From positions 26,567-90,566 of the forward strand of contig JAFUFP010000045.1 of NCBI GenBank assembly GCA_017469845.1: a stretch of 64,000 bases of DNA, read 5' to 3'. Of the stretch, positions 46,251-53,983 are shown in pieces. The DNA is from Bacteroidales bacterium (lineage in GTDB: Bacteria > Bacteroidota > Bacteroidia > Bacteroidales > UBA932). The translations under genes and the position numbers were made by a program. Position 1 is the first letter of the stretch. Each line of letters begins with the position of its first letter. The notes beneath the pieces are model-generated. The model was not told the origin of the DNA. It saw only the letters and a program-made list of their open reading frames with translations, and did not search any database.

Positions 46251-46578
46251 CCGATTTGACTTCCTGTCAGCCTATCTTGGATATGTTTACGAAAATGTGA
46301 TAGCGCAGATGCTGACAGCTGCCGGGAATAAACTCTTCTACCATACATTCCCTGATGAGAACAAGCATTCATATGAGATTGATTTTCTGCTTTCCGGAGC
46401 TCAGAAAATCTGTCCCATTGAGGTCAGGTCCTCCGGTTACAGAACGCACAAGTCTCTTGATCTGTTCTGTCGGAAGTATTCCAGCAGAATCGGCGAGCGT
46501 TACCTGCTGTACACCAAGGACCTTCGGAAAGACGAACAAATCACGATGGTACCTATATATATGACCCCGATGCTGTAG
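46243..46578 (+). pseudogene. Remnant of a DUF4143-type AAA ATPase gene (C-terminal part only)
   Basis: 111 residues resembling the C-terminal part of ATP-binding proteins with DUF4143: FLSAYLGYVYENVIAQML, then a PD-(D/E)XK-like core YEIDFLLSGAQKICPIEVRSSG, then YLLYTKDL and VPIYMTP. Intact members are about 400-480 residues with a P-loop ATPase domain in front; here that domain is missing and the frame begins inside the family right after the 33-bp repeats. It is therefore a 5'-truncated fragment. It looks unrelated to the arabinose genes on its left and is A+T-richer. Confidence 0.7.
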
Positions 46579-46611
46579 AGGGTTCAATCCCTACAACAAC
46601 ACATGAAGGCT

Positions 46612-46647
46612 AAGAGCCACCCGCTGATCGATTGACGGGTGGCTCTT
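46612..46647. terminator. Hairpin between the DUF4143 remnant and GH3
   Basis: AAGAGCCACCCG (46612-46623) pairs perfectly with CGGGTGGCTCTT (46636-46647). It sits between convergent frames and can serve either strand, though T runs are short. Confidence 0.75.
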
Positions 46648-46668
46648 CGACATATGGTGGTATCTTTC

Positions 46669-49185
46669 CTACCTGTTCTGGCCGGGATAGAGTTTCGTCT
46701 CGTTGCAGGTAAGCATTATGTACTGGTTCTCGACGCTGATGCGGAAGTCACCCCTTTCGAGTCTCCACTTGCCGTCGGGGCCGACGAAGGCGAGTTCGCT
46801 GGCGGGAACCTCGAACTCCACCTCCTTGCTTTCACCGGGATTCAGGGAAACCTTGCTGAAAGCACGGAGCCTGCGGTTGTCCGGAATGACGGACGCGACG
46901 ATGTCGCTTGAATACAGGAGCACAGCTTCCTTTCCGGCCTTGTCACCGGTATTGGTGACGGTCACCTTGAATTTAAGCACATCGGAAGGAGAGAATGTGG
47001 CGGCGATCTTCACCTCCTCGGGTTCTCCTCCGTTCCTCTGGCTTCCGTAAGCCTGGGCAAGGGCGTTCATCTCCTCGGGAGAGAGTTCCTCTCCGGCGGA
47101 ATACTTCTGGATGAGGGCTTGGAGGTCGAAGCTTCCGGCTGCTGCCGAAGTCTCGCCCAACACATCCTTTCCGGTAGCGGGATCCACGACCTTGAGGTCG
47201 GAATACTTGAACGTCGTGTAGCTCAGACCGTATCCGAAAGGCCACTGGACATCCATCTTGGCGTCGTAGTTGTAAGCTCCGGACATGGTGGAGACGTTCT
47301 CGGAGACCTTGTAATCATAGGTATGGAGAGCGTTGATGTGCTTGGGATAGGTAATCGGCATCTTGGCGCTGAAGTTCTCCTCTCCCGAGAGAAGAAGAGC
47401 GAGAGCGTCCGCACCGTAATTGCTGGGAAGGAAGACGTCCACGACAGCCTTGGCGAGAGGCTCGATGTCGGATATGATCCTGGGACGTCCCTCGTTGAGT
47501 ATGAGGACGACCGGCTTACCGGTTGCGGCGAGAGCCTTGACGAGATCCTTCTGGTTCTTCGAGAGGTTGAGGTCGTTCATGTTGCCGGGAGTTTCGCAGT
47601 AGCTGTTCTCACCGATGCAGGCTACGACAACATCCACTCCCCTTGCGGCTGCGACGGCAGCCTGGATGCCGGAAGCGTCTTCAGCCTGCCAATCGGATCC
47701 GGGTTTGTAGGTAATGCCGGGAACGCACTTCACATTGGAAGAGCCGAATTTCTCCGCGAGAGCGTCATAGATCGTGTTGGCGGGAACGAACTCCCTGGTG
47801 TCGGACCCCTGCCAGGTATATGACCATCCGCCGTTGAGGGTACGCATCGAGTTGGAGTTGGGACCGGTAACCAGGATGCGGGTTCCCTTCCGGAGGGGAA
47901 GGATTCCGCCGTCGTTCTTGAGGAGGACCTCACTCTCGACAGCCGCCTTCAGGGCGTTTGCCTTGAACTCGGCCTTGCCCATTTCATAGACGGAAGTGTC
48001 CCATACGGGATTCTCGAAAAGGTCCAGACGGTACTTCAGGCGCAGAACCCTTCTCACGGCGTCATCAATCCTCGACATGGGAATGAGACCTTCATTGATG
48101 GCCGTCTTAATGTCGGTGCAGCAGTTCTTGTCGTAAGGGTCCATTATCATGTCGATACCGGCGTTGATGGCCTGGGCGAGAGCCTCGACCTTGTTGGCTG
48201 CGGTATGCTCCCTGGTGTAGAGGTTGTTGACGTCAGCCCAATCGGTGACGATCATTCCGTCCCAGTTGAGACCTTCCTTCAGCCATACTGTGAGAAGCTC
48301 GTGGTTCGCATGGGTGGGGATGCCGTTGATCGATGCCGAATTCACCATGACGGAAAGCGCTCCGGCGCGGATAGAGCGGCGGAAAGGCTCGAAGAACTTC
48401 TCCCTAAGGTCAAGCGGCGAAAGGTAGGCCGGAGTACGGTCCTTTCCCGTCCAGGGAACTCCATAGGCGAGATAATGCTTGGCGCAGGCGGCAACCTTGT
48501 CGGCGGGGATGTGGTTGGGATCTGTTCCCTGGTCTGCGATAGTGACGGCCTCCGCCATCACGGCTGAAAGGTAAGGGTCCTCACCCCAGCTTTCCCATCC
48601 GCGGGACCACCTGGCGTCACGTCCGAGGTCCATGACGGGAGAGAACACCCAAGGAGTGAGGGAAGCCTTGGTCTCATAGGCGAGAGCGTTGCCCATGTTG
48701 ACGGCATTTTCGACGTTGAACGAAGCGGCAAGGTTGATTTCCTGGGGGAAGAAGGTTCCGTCGGAAAGGTAAGTCGCTCCGTGGATCATGTCAAGACCGT
48801 AGATGCACGGGATACCGATCTTCTCCATCGACACTTCCTGGAACCTCTTCACGACCTCAGCCGTATAAGCCGCGCTATGGGCACGGTCGTGTATGACGTT
48901 GAGGATTGAGCCGACCTTGTAGGTGCCGATGATTTCATCGAGCTTGGCTTCATCGACCTTTTCACCGGACTCGTCCATGACGGTTGAAATCGAAAGCTGG
49001 ACCAGCTGTCCGACCTTCTCGTCCAGGGTCATGCCCTTCAGGGTCTTCTCAACCGAAGCCTCGATCTGGGGGTCGCGGGGAATCGCAGGAGTGGAATAAG
49101 CTCCGATGTCTTTTGTGGAATTGCAGGAAGATAACATAAAAAATGCGGCCGCCCCGACAAGGGCAGTCCCTAATAATTTATCCAT
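46669..49185 (-). CDS. GH3 beta-glucosidase/beta-xylosidase lipoprotein
   Basis: 838 residues; a lipoprotein signal ends at Cys21 (AAFFMLSSC). The N-terminal GH3 barrel contains GLDMIHGATYLSDGTFFPQ, SRGWESWGEDPYL, KHYLAYG and the nucleophile Asp315 in MIVTDWADVN. A second alpha/beta domain (SEVLLKNDGGILPL, VVACIGENSYCETPGNMN) and a C-terminal fibronectin-III-like domain follow. It resembles BglX-type enzymes. The true linkage (beta-glucosides or beta-xylosides) cannot be told from sequence. It is transcribed toward the arabinose locus but separated by terminators, so it may be independent. Confidence 0.93.
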   Translation of the reverse strand: MDKLLGTALVGAAAFFMLSSCNSTKDIGAYSTPAIPRDPQIEASVEKTLKGMTLDEKVGQLVQLSISTVMDESGEKVDEAKLDEIIGTYKVGSILNVIHDRAHSAAYTAEVVKRFQEVSMEKIGIPCIYGLDMIHGATYLSDGTFFPQEINLAASFNVENAVNMGNALAYETKASLTPWVFSPVMDLGRDARWSRGWESWGEDPYLSAVMAEAVTIADQGTDPNHIPADKVAACAKHYLAYGVPWTGKDRTPAYLSPLDLREKFFEPFRRSIRAGALSVMVNSASINGIPTHANHELLTVWLKEGLNWDGMIVTDWADVNNLYTREHTAANKVEALAQAINAGIDMIMDPYDKNCCTDIKTAINEGLIPMSRIDDAVRRVLRLKYRLDLFENPVWDTSVYEMGKAEFKANALKAAVESEVLLKNDGGILPLRKGTRILVTGPNSNSMRTLNGGWSYTWQGSDTREFVPANTIYDALAEKFGSSNVKCVPGITYKPGSDWQAEDASGIQAAVAAARGVDVVVACIGENSYCETPGNMNDLNLSKNQKDLVKALAATGKPVVLILNEGRPRIISDIEPLAKAVVDVFLPSNYGADALALLLSGEENFSAKMPITYPKHINALHTYDYKVSENVSTMSGAYNYDAKMDVQWPFGYGLSYTTFKYSDLKVVDPATGKDVLGETSAAAGSFDLQALIQKYSAGEELSPEEMNALAQAYGSQRNGGEPEEVKIAATFSPSDVLKFKVTVTNTGDKAGKEAVLLYSSDIVASVIPDNRRLRAFSKVSLNPGESKEVEFEVPASELAFVGPDGKWRLERGDFRISVENQYIMLTCNETKLYPGQNR

Positions 49186-49291
49186 TGTGGAAATAAGGTT
49201 TAGTAAATGACCATGCAGTCACTTGATACACACTATATTAAAAAAACGAACGGTACACGCGTTCCGATTTGCTCCAAAGGGATTTCAATCA

Positions 49292-49319
49292 AATGGCTGG
49301 CCACAGGGGACCAGCCATT
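49292..49319 (-). terminator. Hairpin after the DUF4332 gene
   Basis: AATGGCTGG (49292-49300) pairs perfectly with CCAGCCATT (49311-49319). It lies 22 bp beyond the stop at 49342. The following T-rich stretch is weak. Confidence 0.55.
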
Positions 49320-49341
49320 GATTTCACTTACGTGGGAAGTA

Positions 49342-49749
49342 CTAGTAAGTTACGACAGGCTCCAATACCTTGGCCTGGTCGATCATCTTCTGGAGTTCCT
49401 TAGCTGTAGGAACCCTTCTTACACGGTGCTCCTTCTCGTTGACCTCGATGAGGGTCTTCTCAAGATTGACCGCATTGCGGTTCCTGAGTTCCTTGACAGT
49501 GTCGACACCGCCTGCCTCGAGAAGCTCCGAGAACTGGGGACCGATACCCTTTACCCTGAACAGGTCGGCATGGTTCACCCAAGTGAGGATGAGATCATGA
49601 CGGATTCCGGTGGATTCCTCAAGCTCCTTGCGGCCCTTGGGGGTTTTTCCTTTTTCGAGAAGCTGGGGAACAGTCTCGATGCCAACAGCGATGAGCTTAG
49701 CGGCGTAAACCTCGCCGATGCCCTGAATGTCAATGATTTTGTAAGCCAT
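49342..49749 (-). CDS. DUF4332 helix-hairpin-helix protein
   Basis: 135 residues from the ATG at 49749. The frame extends to 49815, but MAYKIIDIQGIGEVYAAKL is the family-like start. Two helix-hairpin-helix-like repeats can be seen: IQGIGEVYAAKLIAVGIETVPQLL near the start and VKGIGPQFSELLEAGGVDTVKEL in the middle. Such domains usually bind DNA or mediate protein contacts; no enzyme motif is present. The gene stands alone with its own -7 box (TAATTTTG, minus, 49845-49852). Confidence 0.85.
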   Translation of the reverse strand: MAYKIIDIQGIGEVYAAKLIAVGIETVPQLLEKGKTPKGRKELEESTGIRHDLILTWVNHADLFRVKGIGPQFSELLEAGGVDTVKELRNRNAVNLEKTLIEVNEKEHRVRRVPTAKELQKMIDQAKVLEPVVTY

Positions 49750-49844
49750 AATCTTATTAATTAAATGGTTGAATAATATGTTGCTTTCCGTGTCTTCCGG
49801 CCAAGGGTAAACCAAGCTGGAAACCCTTCTGGTCGGAGTTACCC

Positions 49845-49852
49845 CAAAATTA
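49845..49852 (-). promoter_or_regulatory. Putative -7 element of the DUF4332 gene
   Basis: The minus strand reads TAATTTTG, a perfect TAnnTTTG match, about 95 bp upstream of the ATG at 49749. Confidence 0.45.
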
Positions 49853-49966
49853 GGAAAAATTTTTAATATTCAAGCGTTTATTGAAAGATTTTTGAAAAAA
49901 TACATATCCGCAAACGCTTTCCGGCGATACGGAAGCTTTTCAAACGGAAACTCTTCTTTTTCAAGG

Positions 49967-49993
49967 AAAAAGCCGGAGGATATTCCCCCGGCT
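49967..49993 (-). terminator. Terminator of the S9 peptidase gene
   Basis: AGCCGGAGG (49971-49979) pairs with CCCCCGGCT (49985-49993) with one mismatch. On the minus strand it is followed by five T. It is about 28 bp beyond the stop at 50022. Confidence 0.8.
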
Positions 49994-50021
49994 CAATTGA
50001 CCTGTGAAGAGGGGGTCTCCC

Positions 50022-52832
50022 CTACTTCGCTTCCTCGAAACCGTAATACTGTCCCTTCTGCCATACGGGGACACCGTTTTTCATCCACGCGGGAAGAGGA
50101 CCGTCCTTGAGGTAGTAGTCGAAGAACTGCTGGAGCCTCACGGTAAGGTCACGGGTGTTCCTTCTCTCGGTAAGGTTGTGGGCCTCGTTGTTGTATTCGA
50201 GCAGCCAAGCGGGTTTTGAGAAACGGCGGAGGTTCATGAAGAACTCGATGCCCTGGTACCACGGAACGGCGCCGTCGGCGTCATTGTGCATGATGAGGAC
50301 GGGAGTCTGGACCTTGTCGACGAAGAATACGGGTGAATTCTCGATATAGAGGTCAAGTCCGCCCTCTTCCCACATCGATTTTCCGATACGGCTCTGGCCG
50401 TGCTCATACTGGACCGCGCGAACGTTGCCGGACTCCCAACGGATTCCGCCGTATGCGCTGGTCATGTTGCCCACGGGAGCTCCCGCACCTGCTGCTCTGA
50501 AGAGGTTGGTCCTGGTGACCAGATAAGCAACCTGGTATCCTCCCCAGCTCTGTCCCTGGATGGCCATGCGTTCCTTGTTGATGAAGGGGAACTGCTCGCA
50601 CATGGCTTCAGCTCCGGAAACGATGCAGTTGTATGCGCTTTCTCCGGGATGGCCTACGGTGTAGACGATATCCGGAACGAAGACGGCATATCCGTTGGAG
50701 ACGTAATAAGGGATGTTGATGATGGAGCGTGAAGGAGCCGGAGCTGAGTACCTGTAGAGGGTCTCGGCGTTCTTCTCGTAGAAATAGATCATCATGGGGA
50801 GCTTATCGGCATCGGTCGTTCCGTCAGGGACATAGAGAAGTCCGTCCATCGGAGTTCCGTCATAAGCGTTCCAGTGCACAAGGCGGGGTTCGCCCCAACG
50901 GTACTGAGCCTGCTGGGGATTGATCGAGGAGAGCTTCTCTCCCTTGGCGATGTAGGCTGGAAGGTCGTTCTTGAAAGCGGACGCCACGACACCCTTGCGG
51001 GAGACTTCCCTCGTCAGGTAGATGTCGTAAGGATGACGGAAATCACCCTTCTGGAATGCCATCACGGCCTTGTTCCTGGCCTGGACCATTCCGGTAAAGT
51101 ACTGCTTGTCGGTGAAGTACTTGGGCTCCTGGGGAGAGACACCCTGGAGAAAACCGAGGCCGTTTTCCTTGGTGACCTCGTTGAAGGCGGTGAGCATGAT
51201 CTGGTCAGTCTTACCGGTGATGTGACGTACACCGACCCTCGATTCAGCCGCGGAAATCCCCCAATCGATGGCGGAAGTGCGCCTCAGCTGAACACGGTTC
51301 TGTCTTCCCACGCCCTTTGTGATGTTGACGACCTCGGAGCCGTCGGGTTTGAAGCGGAAGACGTCGTAACGGTCGCAGATGAGGACATATTCGTCGTTGC
51401 CGATCCAGGAAGGGCTGTCATAAGGTCCGGGGCTTGTCGGATGGTCGTCCTCCTCGTCGTAGAAAGCGGTCCTCTGGTCAGCGGTGAGGCACACGGTAGC
51501 TCCAGTAGCGACTTCGTATGTATAGAACTGGAGGTCCGAGCTGTCATACCAGATGAGGTATTTTCCGGTGGGAGAGATGGAAGGGCTGCCGGAAAGCTTG
51601 GTCATGATCCTCCGGTGCGAACCGTCCTTGAGGGAAACGATCTCGACGTCCCTGAAGTTGTTCCCGTCCCAGGTCGAAGATATCATGTAAGGGGTGCTGT
51701 CGGTAAGAAGGGCCCAGTCGTTGTCGGCTCCTCCCCAAAGGGACACTCTCGCGAACTCTGAAGTCGTCAGAGGGATGACCTCATGGTCGGGAAGGTTGAT
51801 GACGGCCGGATATGTCTTCGAAAGGATGCTGTTCTGCTGAACCTTCTGCTGGGGAGGGGTACGGTAGGCGTCCCAGTTCCAGATGTCGATCTGGGCGGCC
51901 TCGAAGTCCACGATGGTGGTGTCCTTCGCGGGACGGAAAGGAGCCACACCGACGAATATCCTCTCGCCTGACGCGGAGAAATACGGAGCGCTGTTCTCGT
52001 TGAGGGTCCATCCTTCGGGGCATTTGGGGAAGGAGTGGTTCTGCGAGACTATCTCGGAGACTCTTCCGTTTCTCCAAAGTGAAAGGGCGCAATGCTTGTT
52101 GCCGTCCTTGAGGGAATCAGTCGAAGAGAGGAAAATGAGGTCACTGTCTGAAGGGCCGAAGGCCATTCCGCCGTAGAACTTCTTTCCTTCGGAAAGGGTC
52201 TCGCTTTCACCGCTTTGGAGATTGTACACCAAAAGGGCGTCCCTGGAAAGGGAGTCCTTCTTTTCCTTCTTGGTGGTGTAGGCCATCAGTGTTCCCATGC
52301 GGTTGAACTGGAAGGCGTCGGCGTTCTTCAGGGTATCGACCTTTCCCGTCGCGGGATCAAGGACGACTACGCCCTTGTCGAATGAATACGCCACATAGGG
52401 CATGGCGTCGGTCGAAGTGCGGATGGTCTTCACATCGGGGACCAACTTCACTTCCAAAGTCGAAAGATTGATGTAAGCGAGGCTGTCCTTGGGCATATCC
52501 TCCCTTTTCTTCTTGTCGATCCTGGCCTGACGGGTGTCGGCGAAAGGAGCCACGACCTTGCAGTAGGCCCATTTTCCCGTAGGATCTACGGAAAGGCCGC
52601 TTCCGCGGGGTATCCGGACCTCCTTGGAGTTGTCGGTGCGGCGGATCACGACGCAGGCGTCACCTTCCTGGGGAGTGATCGAATAAGAGAGGATTGTGCC
52701 GTCCGGGGTCAATGACCCACGGGAGATGCTCTGCCAACCGTCATAGACGCTGTGGTCCAGCGGTTTGGTCTGGGCAGTAGACAGCAGCGGCAATATAGCC
52801 AGCAGTGCGGGCAGGAAAGTTTTCTTCAACAT
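50022..52832 (-). CDS. S9-family prolyl oligopeptidase-like serine peptidase, secreted
   Basis: 936 residues from the ATG at 52832 (MLKKTFLPALLAILPLLSTAQ is a signal peptide; the frame opens at 52883). A long N-terminal beta-propeller with TolB/DPP4-like repeats (GSPSISPTGKYLIWYDSSD) is followed by the alpha/beta-hydrolase domain. The catalytic serine is in AIQGQSWGGYQ at about 763, the Asp in IMHNDADGAVPWYQG, and the His in YNNEAHNLTERRN. It likely cleaves peptides in the periplasm. It is divergent from an alpha/beta hydrolase over about 110 bp. Confidence 0.9.
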   Translation of the reverse strand: MLKKTFLPALLAILPLLSTAQTKPLDHSVYDGWQSISRGSLTPDGTILSYSITPQEGDACVVIRRTDNSKEVRIPRGSGLSVDPTGKWAYCKVVAPFADTRQARIDKKKREDMPKDSLAYINLSTLEVKLVPDVKTIRTSTDAMPYVAYSFDKGVVVLDPATGKVDTLKNADAFQFNRMGTLMAYTTKKEKKDSLSRDALLVYNLQSGESETLSEGKKFYGGMAFGPSDSDLIFLSSTDSLKDGNKHCALSLWRNGRVSEIVSQNHSFPKCPEGWTLNENSAPYFSASGERIFVGVAPFRPAKDTTIVDFEAAQIDIWNWDAYRTPPQQKVQQNSILSKTYPAVINLPDHEVIPLTTSEFARVSLWGGADNDWALLTDSTPYMISSTWDGNNFRDVEIVSLKDGSHRRIMTKLSGSPSISPTGKYLIWYDSSDLQFYTYEVATGATVCLTADQRTAFYDEEDDHPTSPGPYDSPSWIGNDEYVLICDRYDVFRFKPDGSEVVNITKGVGRQNRVQLRRTSAIDWGISAAESRVGVRHITGKTDQIMLTAFNEVTKENGLGFLQGVSPQEPKYFTDKQYFTGMVQARNKAVMAFQKGDFRHPYDIYLTREVSRKGVVASAFKNDLPAYIAKGEKLSSINPQQAQYRWGEPRLVHWNAYDGTPMDGLLYVPDGTTDADKLPMMIYFYEKNAETLYRYSAPAPSRSIINIPYYVSNGYAVFVPDIVYTVGHPGESAYNCIVSGAEAMCEQFPFINKERMAIQGQSWGGYQVAYLVTRTNLFRAAGAGAPVGNMTSAYGGIRWESGNVRAVQYEHGQSRIGKSMWEEGGLDLYIENSPVFFVDKVQTPVLIMHNDADGAVPWYQGIEFFMNLRRFSKPAWLLEYNNEAHNLTERRNTRDLTVRLQQFFDYYLKDGPLPAWMKNGVPVWQKGQYYGFEEAK

Positions 52833-52939
52833 GCTATGTACGTTTTTTTGAGTTCCGTATATTGGTTTTTCAGCAAAAAGCACGATATTCGTAAATGTAG
52901 AAAATTATTCCCGGAAAATACTCCCTGAGAAACACTTTT

Positions 52940-53890
52940 TTGCAAATGGACACAGCTAACGTTACCATCCAATCCCCTCTCGAGGGATTGAAACTGGACT
53001 GCATCATGACAAAGCCACAATCCTCCGAACTCAAGGGGATCGTGCAGATAGTCCACGGAATGGCCGAACACAAGGAAAGGTACCTTCCCCTGATGAACTT
53101 CCTTTCCCTGGAAGGATATGTCTGCATAATAAGCGACACCAGGGGCCACGGCAAAAGCGTGAAGTCCCCTTCCGACCTGGGATATTTCTACGGAGAAGGG
53201 GCTGACGGAATAATCGGAGACGTGCTCGCGGTGAACAAGTACATCTGCTGGGCTTTCCCCGACCTTCCGGTCTTCCTGCTTGGCCACAGCATGGGTTCCC
53301 TCATCGCAAGGTGGTATCTCCATGAACACGCCGACACGATAAAGGGTCTCTTCCTGGTGGGGACTCCCGGATACAACCCCGCCGCCAAGGCCGGAAAGGC
53401 CCTCTGCAACTTCCTCACCGCCACGCGCGGCGGAAAGGAAAAGGGCGGAAGGAAGGTTTCTTCCCTTGTCCACAAGATGGCGATCGGCCAGTTCGGCAAA
53501 GCCTTCCCCGGTGAAGCGGAGAATTCCTGGATATGTTCCGATCCGGAAGTCGTCAAGGAGTACAACGCGGACCCCCTGTGCGGATTCCCGCTGACGCTGG
53601 ACGGATACAACGCCCTGATGGAGCTGATGATAAAGGACAATGACCCTAAGCTGTGGAAACTCACTCCGGTCGATATGCCCGTCATCTTCCTTTCCGGAAA
53701 CCTCGACCCCTGCATGGGTGAAGAAAAGAGCATCCTTCAAGCCGCTTCGCTTCTGACGAAGGGAGGTTTCCCCAACACCGAAGTCCACATCTACCCCGGA
53801 ATGAGGCACGAAATCCTCAACGAAAAGGGCAAGGAAAAGGTATTCTCGGACATTCTGGGATATCTCGGGAAATGGATTGACGCCGAATAA
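52940..53890 (+). CDS. Alpha/beta hydrolase (S33 / monoglyceride-lipase-like)
   Basis: 316 residues (Met3 at 52946 is an alternative start). No signal peptide. IVQIVHGMAEHKERY supplies the oxyanion region, FLLGHSMGSLIARWY the nucleophile serine, and LDPCMGEE and GMRHEILNEK the Asp and His regions. The RY/FL-S-x-EGY-x-x-x-x-x-D-x-RGHGKS pattern is that of monoacylglycerol lipases and lysophospholipases. The substrate remains open. Confidence 0.88.
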   Translation: MQMDTANVTIQSPLEGLKLDCIMTKPQSSELKGIVQIVHGMAEHKERYLPLMNFLSLEGYVCIISDTRGHGKSVKSPSDLGYFYGEGADGIIGDVLAVNKYICWAFPDLPVFLLGHSMGSLIARWYLHEHADTIKGLFLVGTPGYNPAAKAGKALCNFLTATRGGKEKGGRKVSSLVHKMAIGQFGKAFPGEAENSWICSDPEVVKEYNADPLCGFPLTLDGYNALMELMIKDNDPKLWKLTPVDMPVIFLSGNLDPCMGEEKSILQAASLLTKGGFPNTEVHIYPGMRHEILNEKGKEKVFSDILGYLGKWIDAE

Positions 53891-53919
53891 TCCTTACCCG
53901 GATCCGGACATACAAGCGA

Positions 53920-53952
53920 CAGCCGCATCCCCACTTGAAAGGAATGCGGCTG
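53920..53952. terminator. Bidirectional terminator between the hydrolase and the D-lactate dehydrogenase genes
   Basis: CAGCCGCAT (53920-53928) pairs with ATGCGGCTG (53944-53952). It lies between convergent stop codons at 53890 and 53984. Confidence 0.75.
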
Positions 53953-53983
53953 CTATTATATCTGCCCCAGGGTTCAACTGCCC

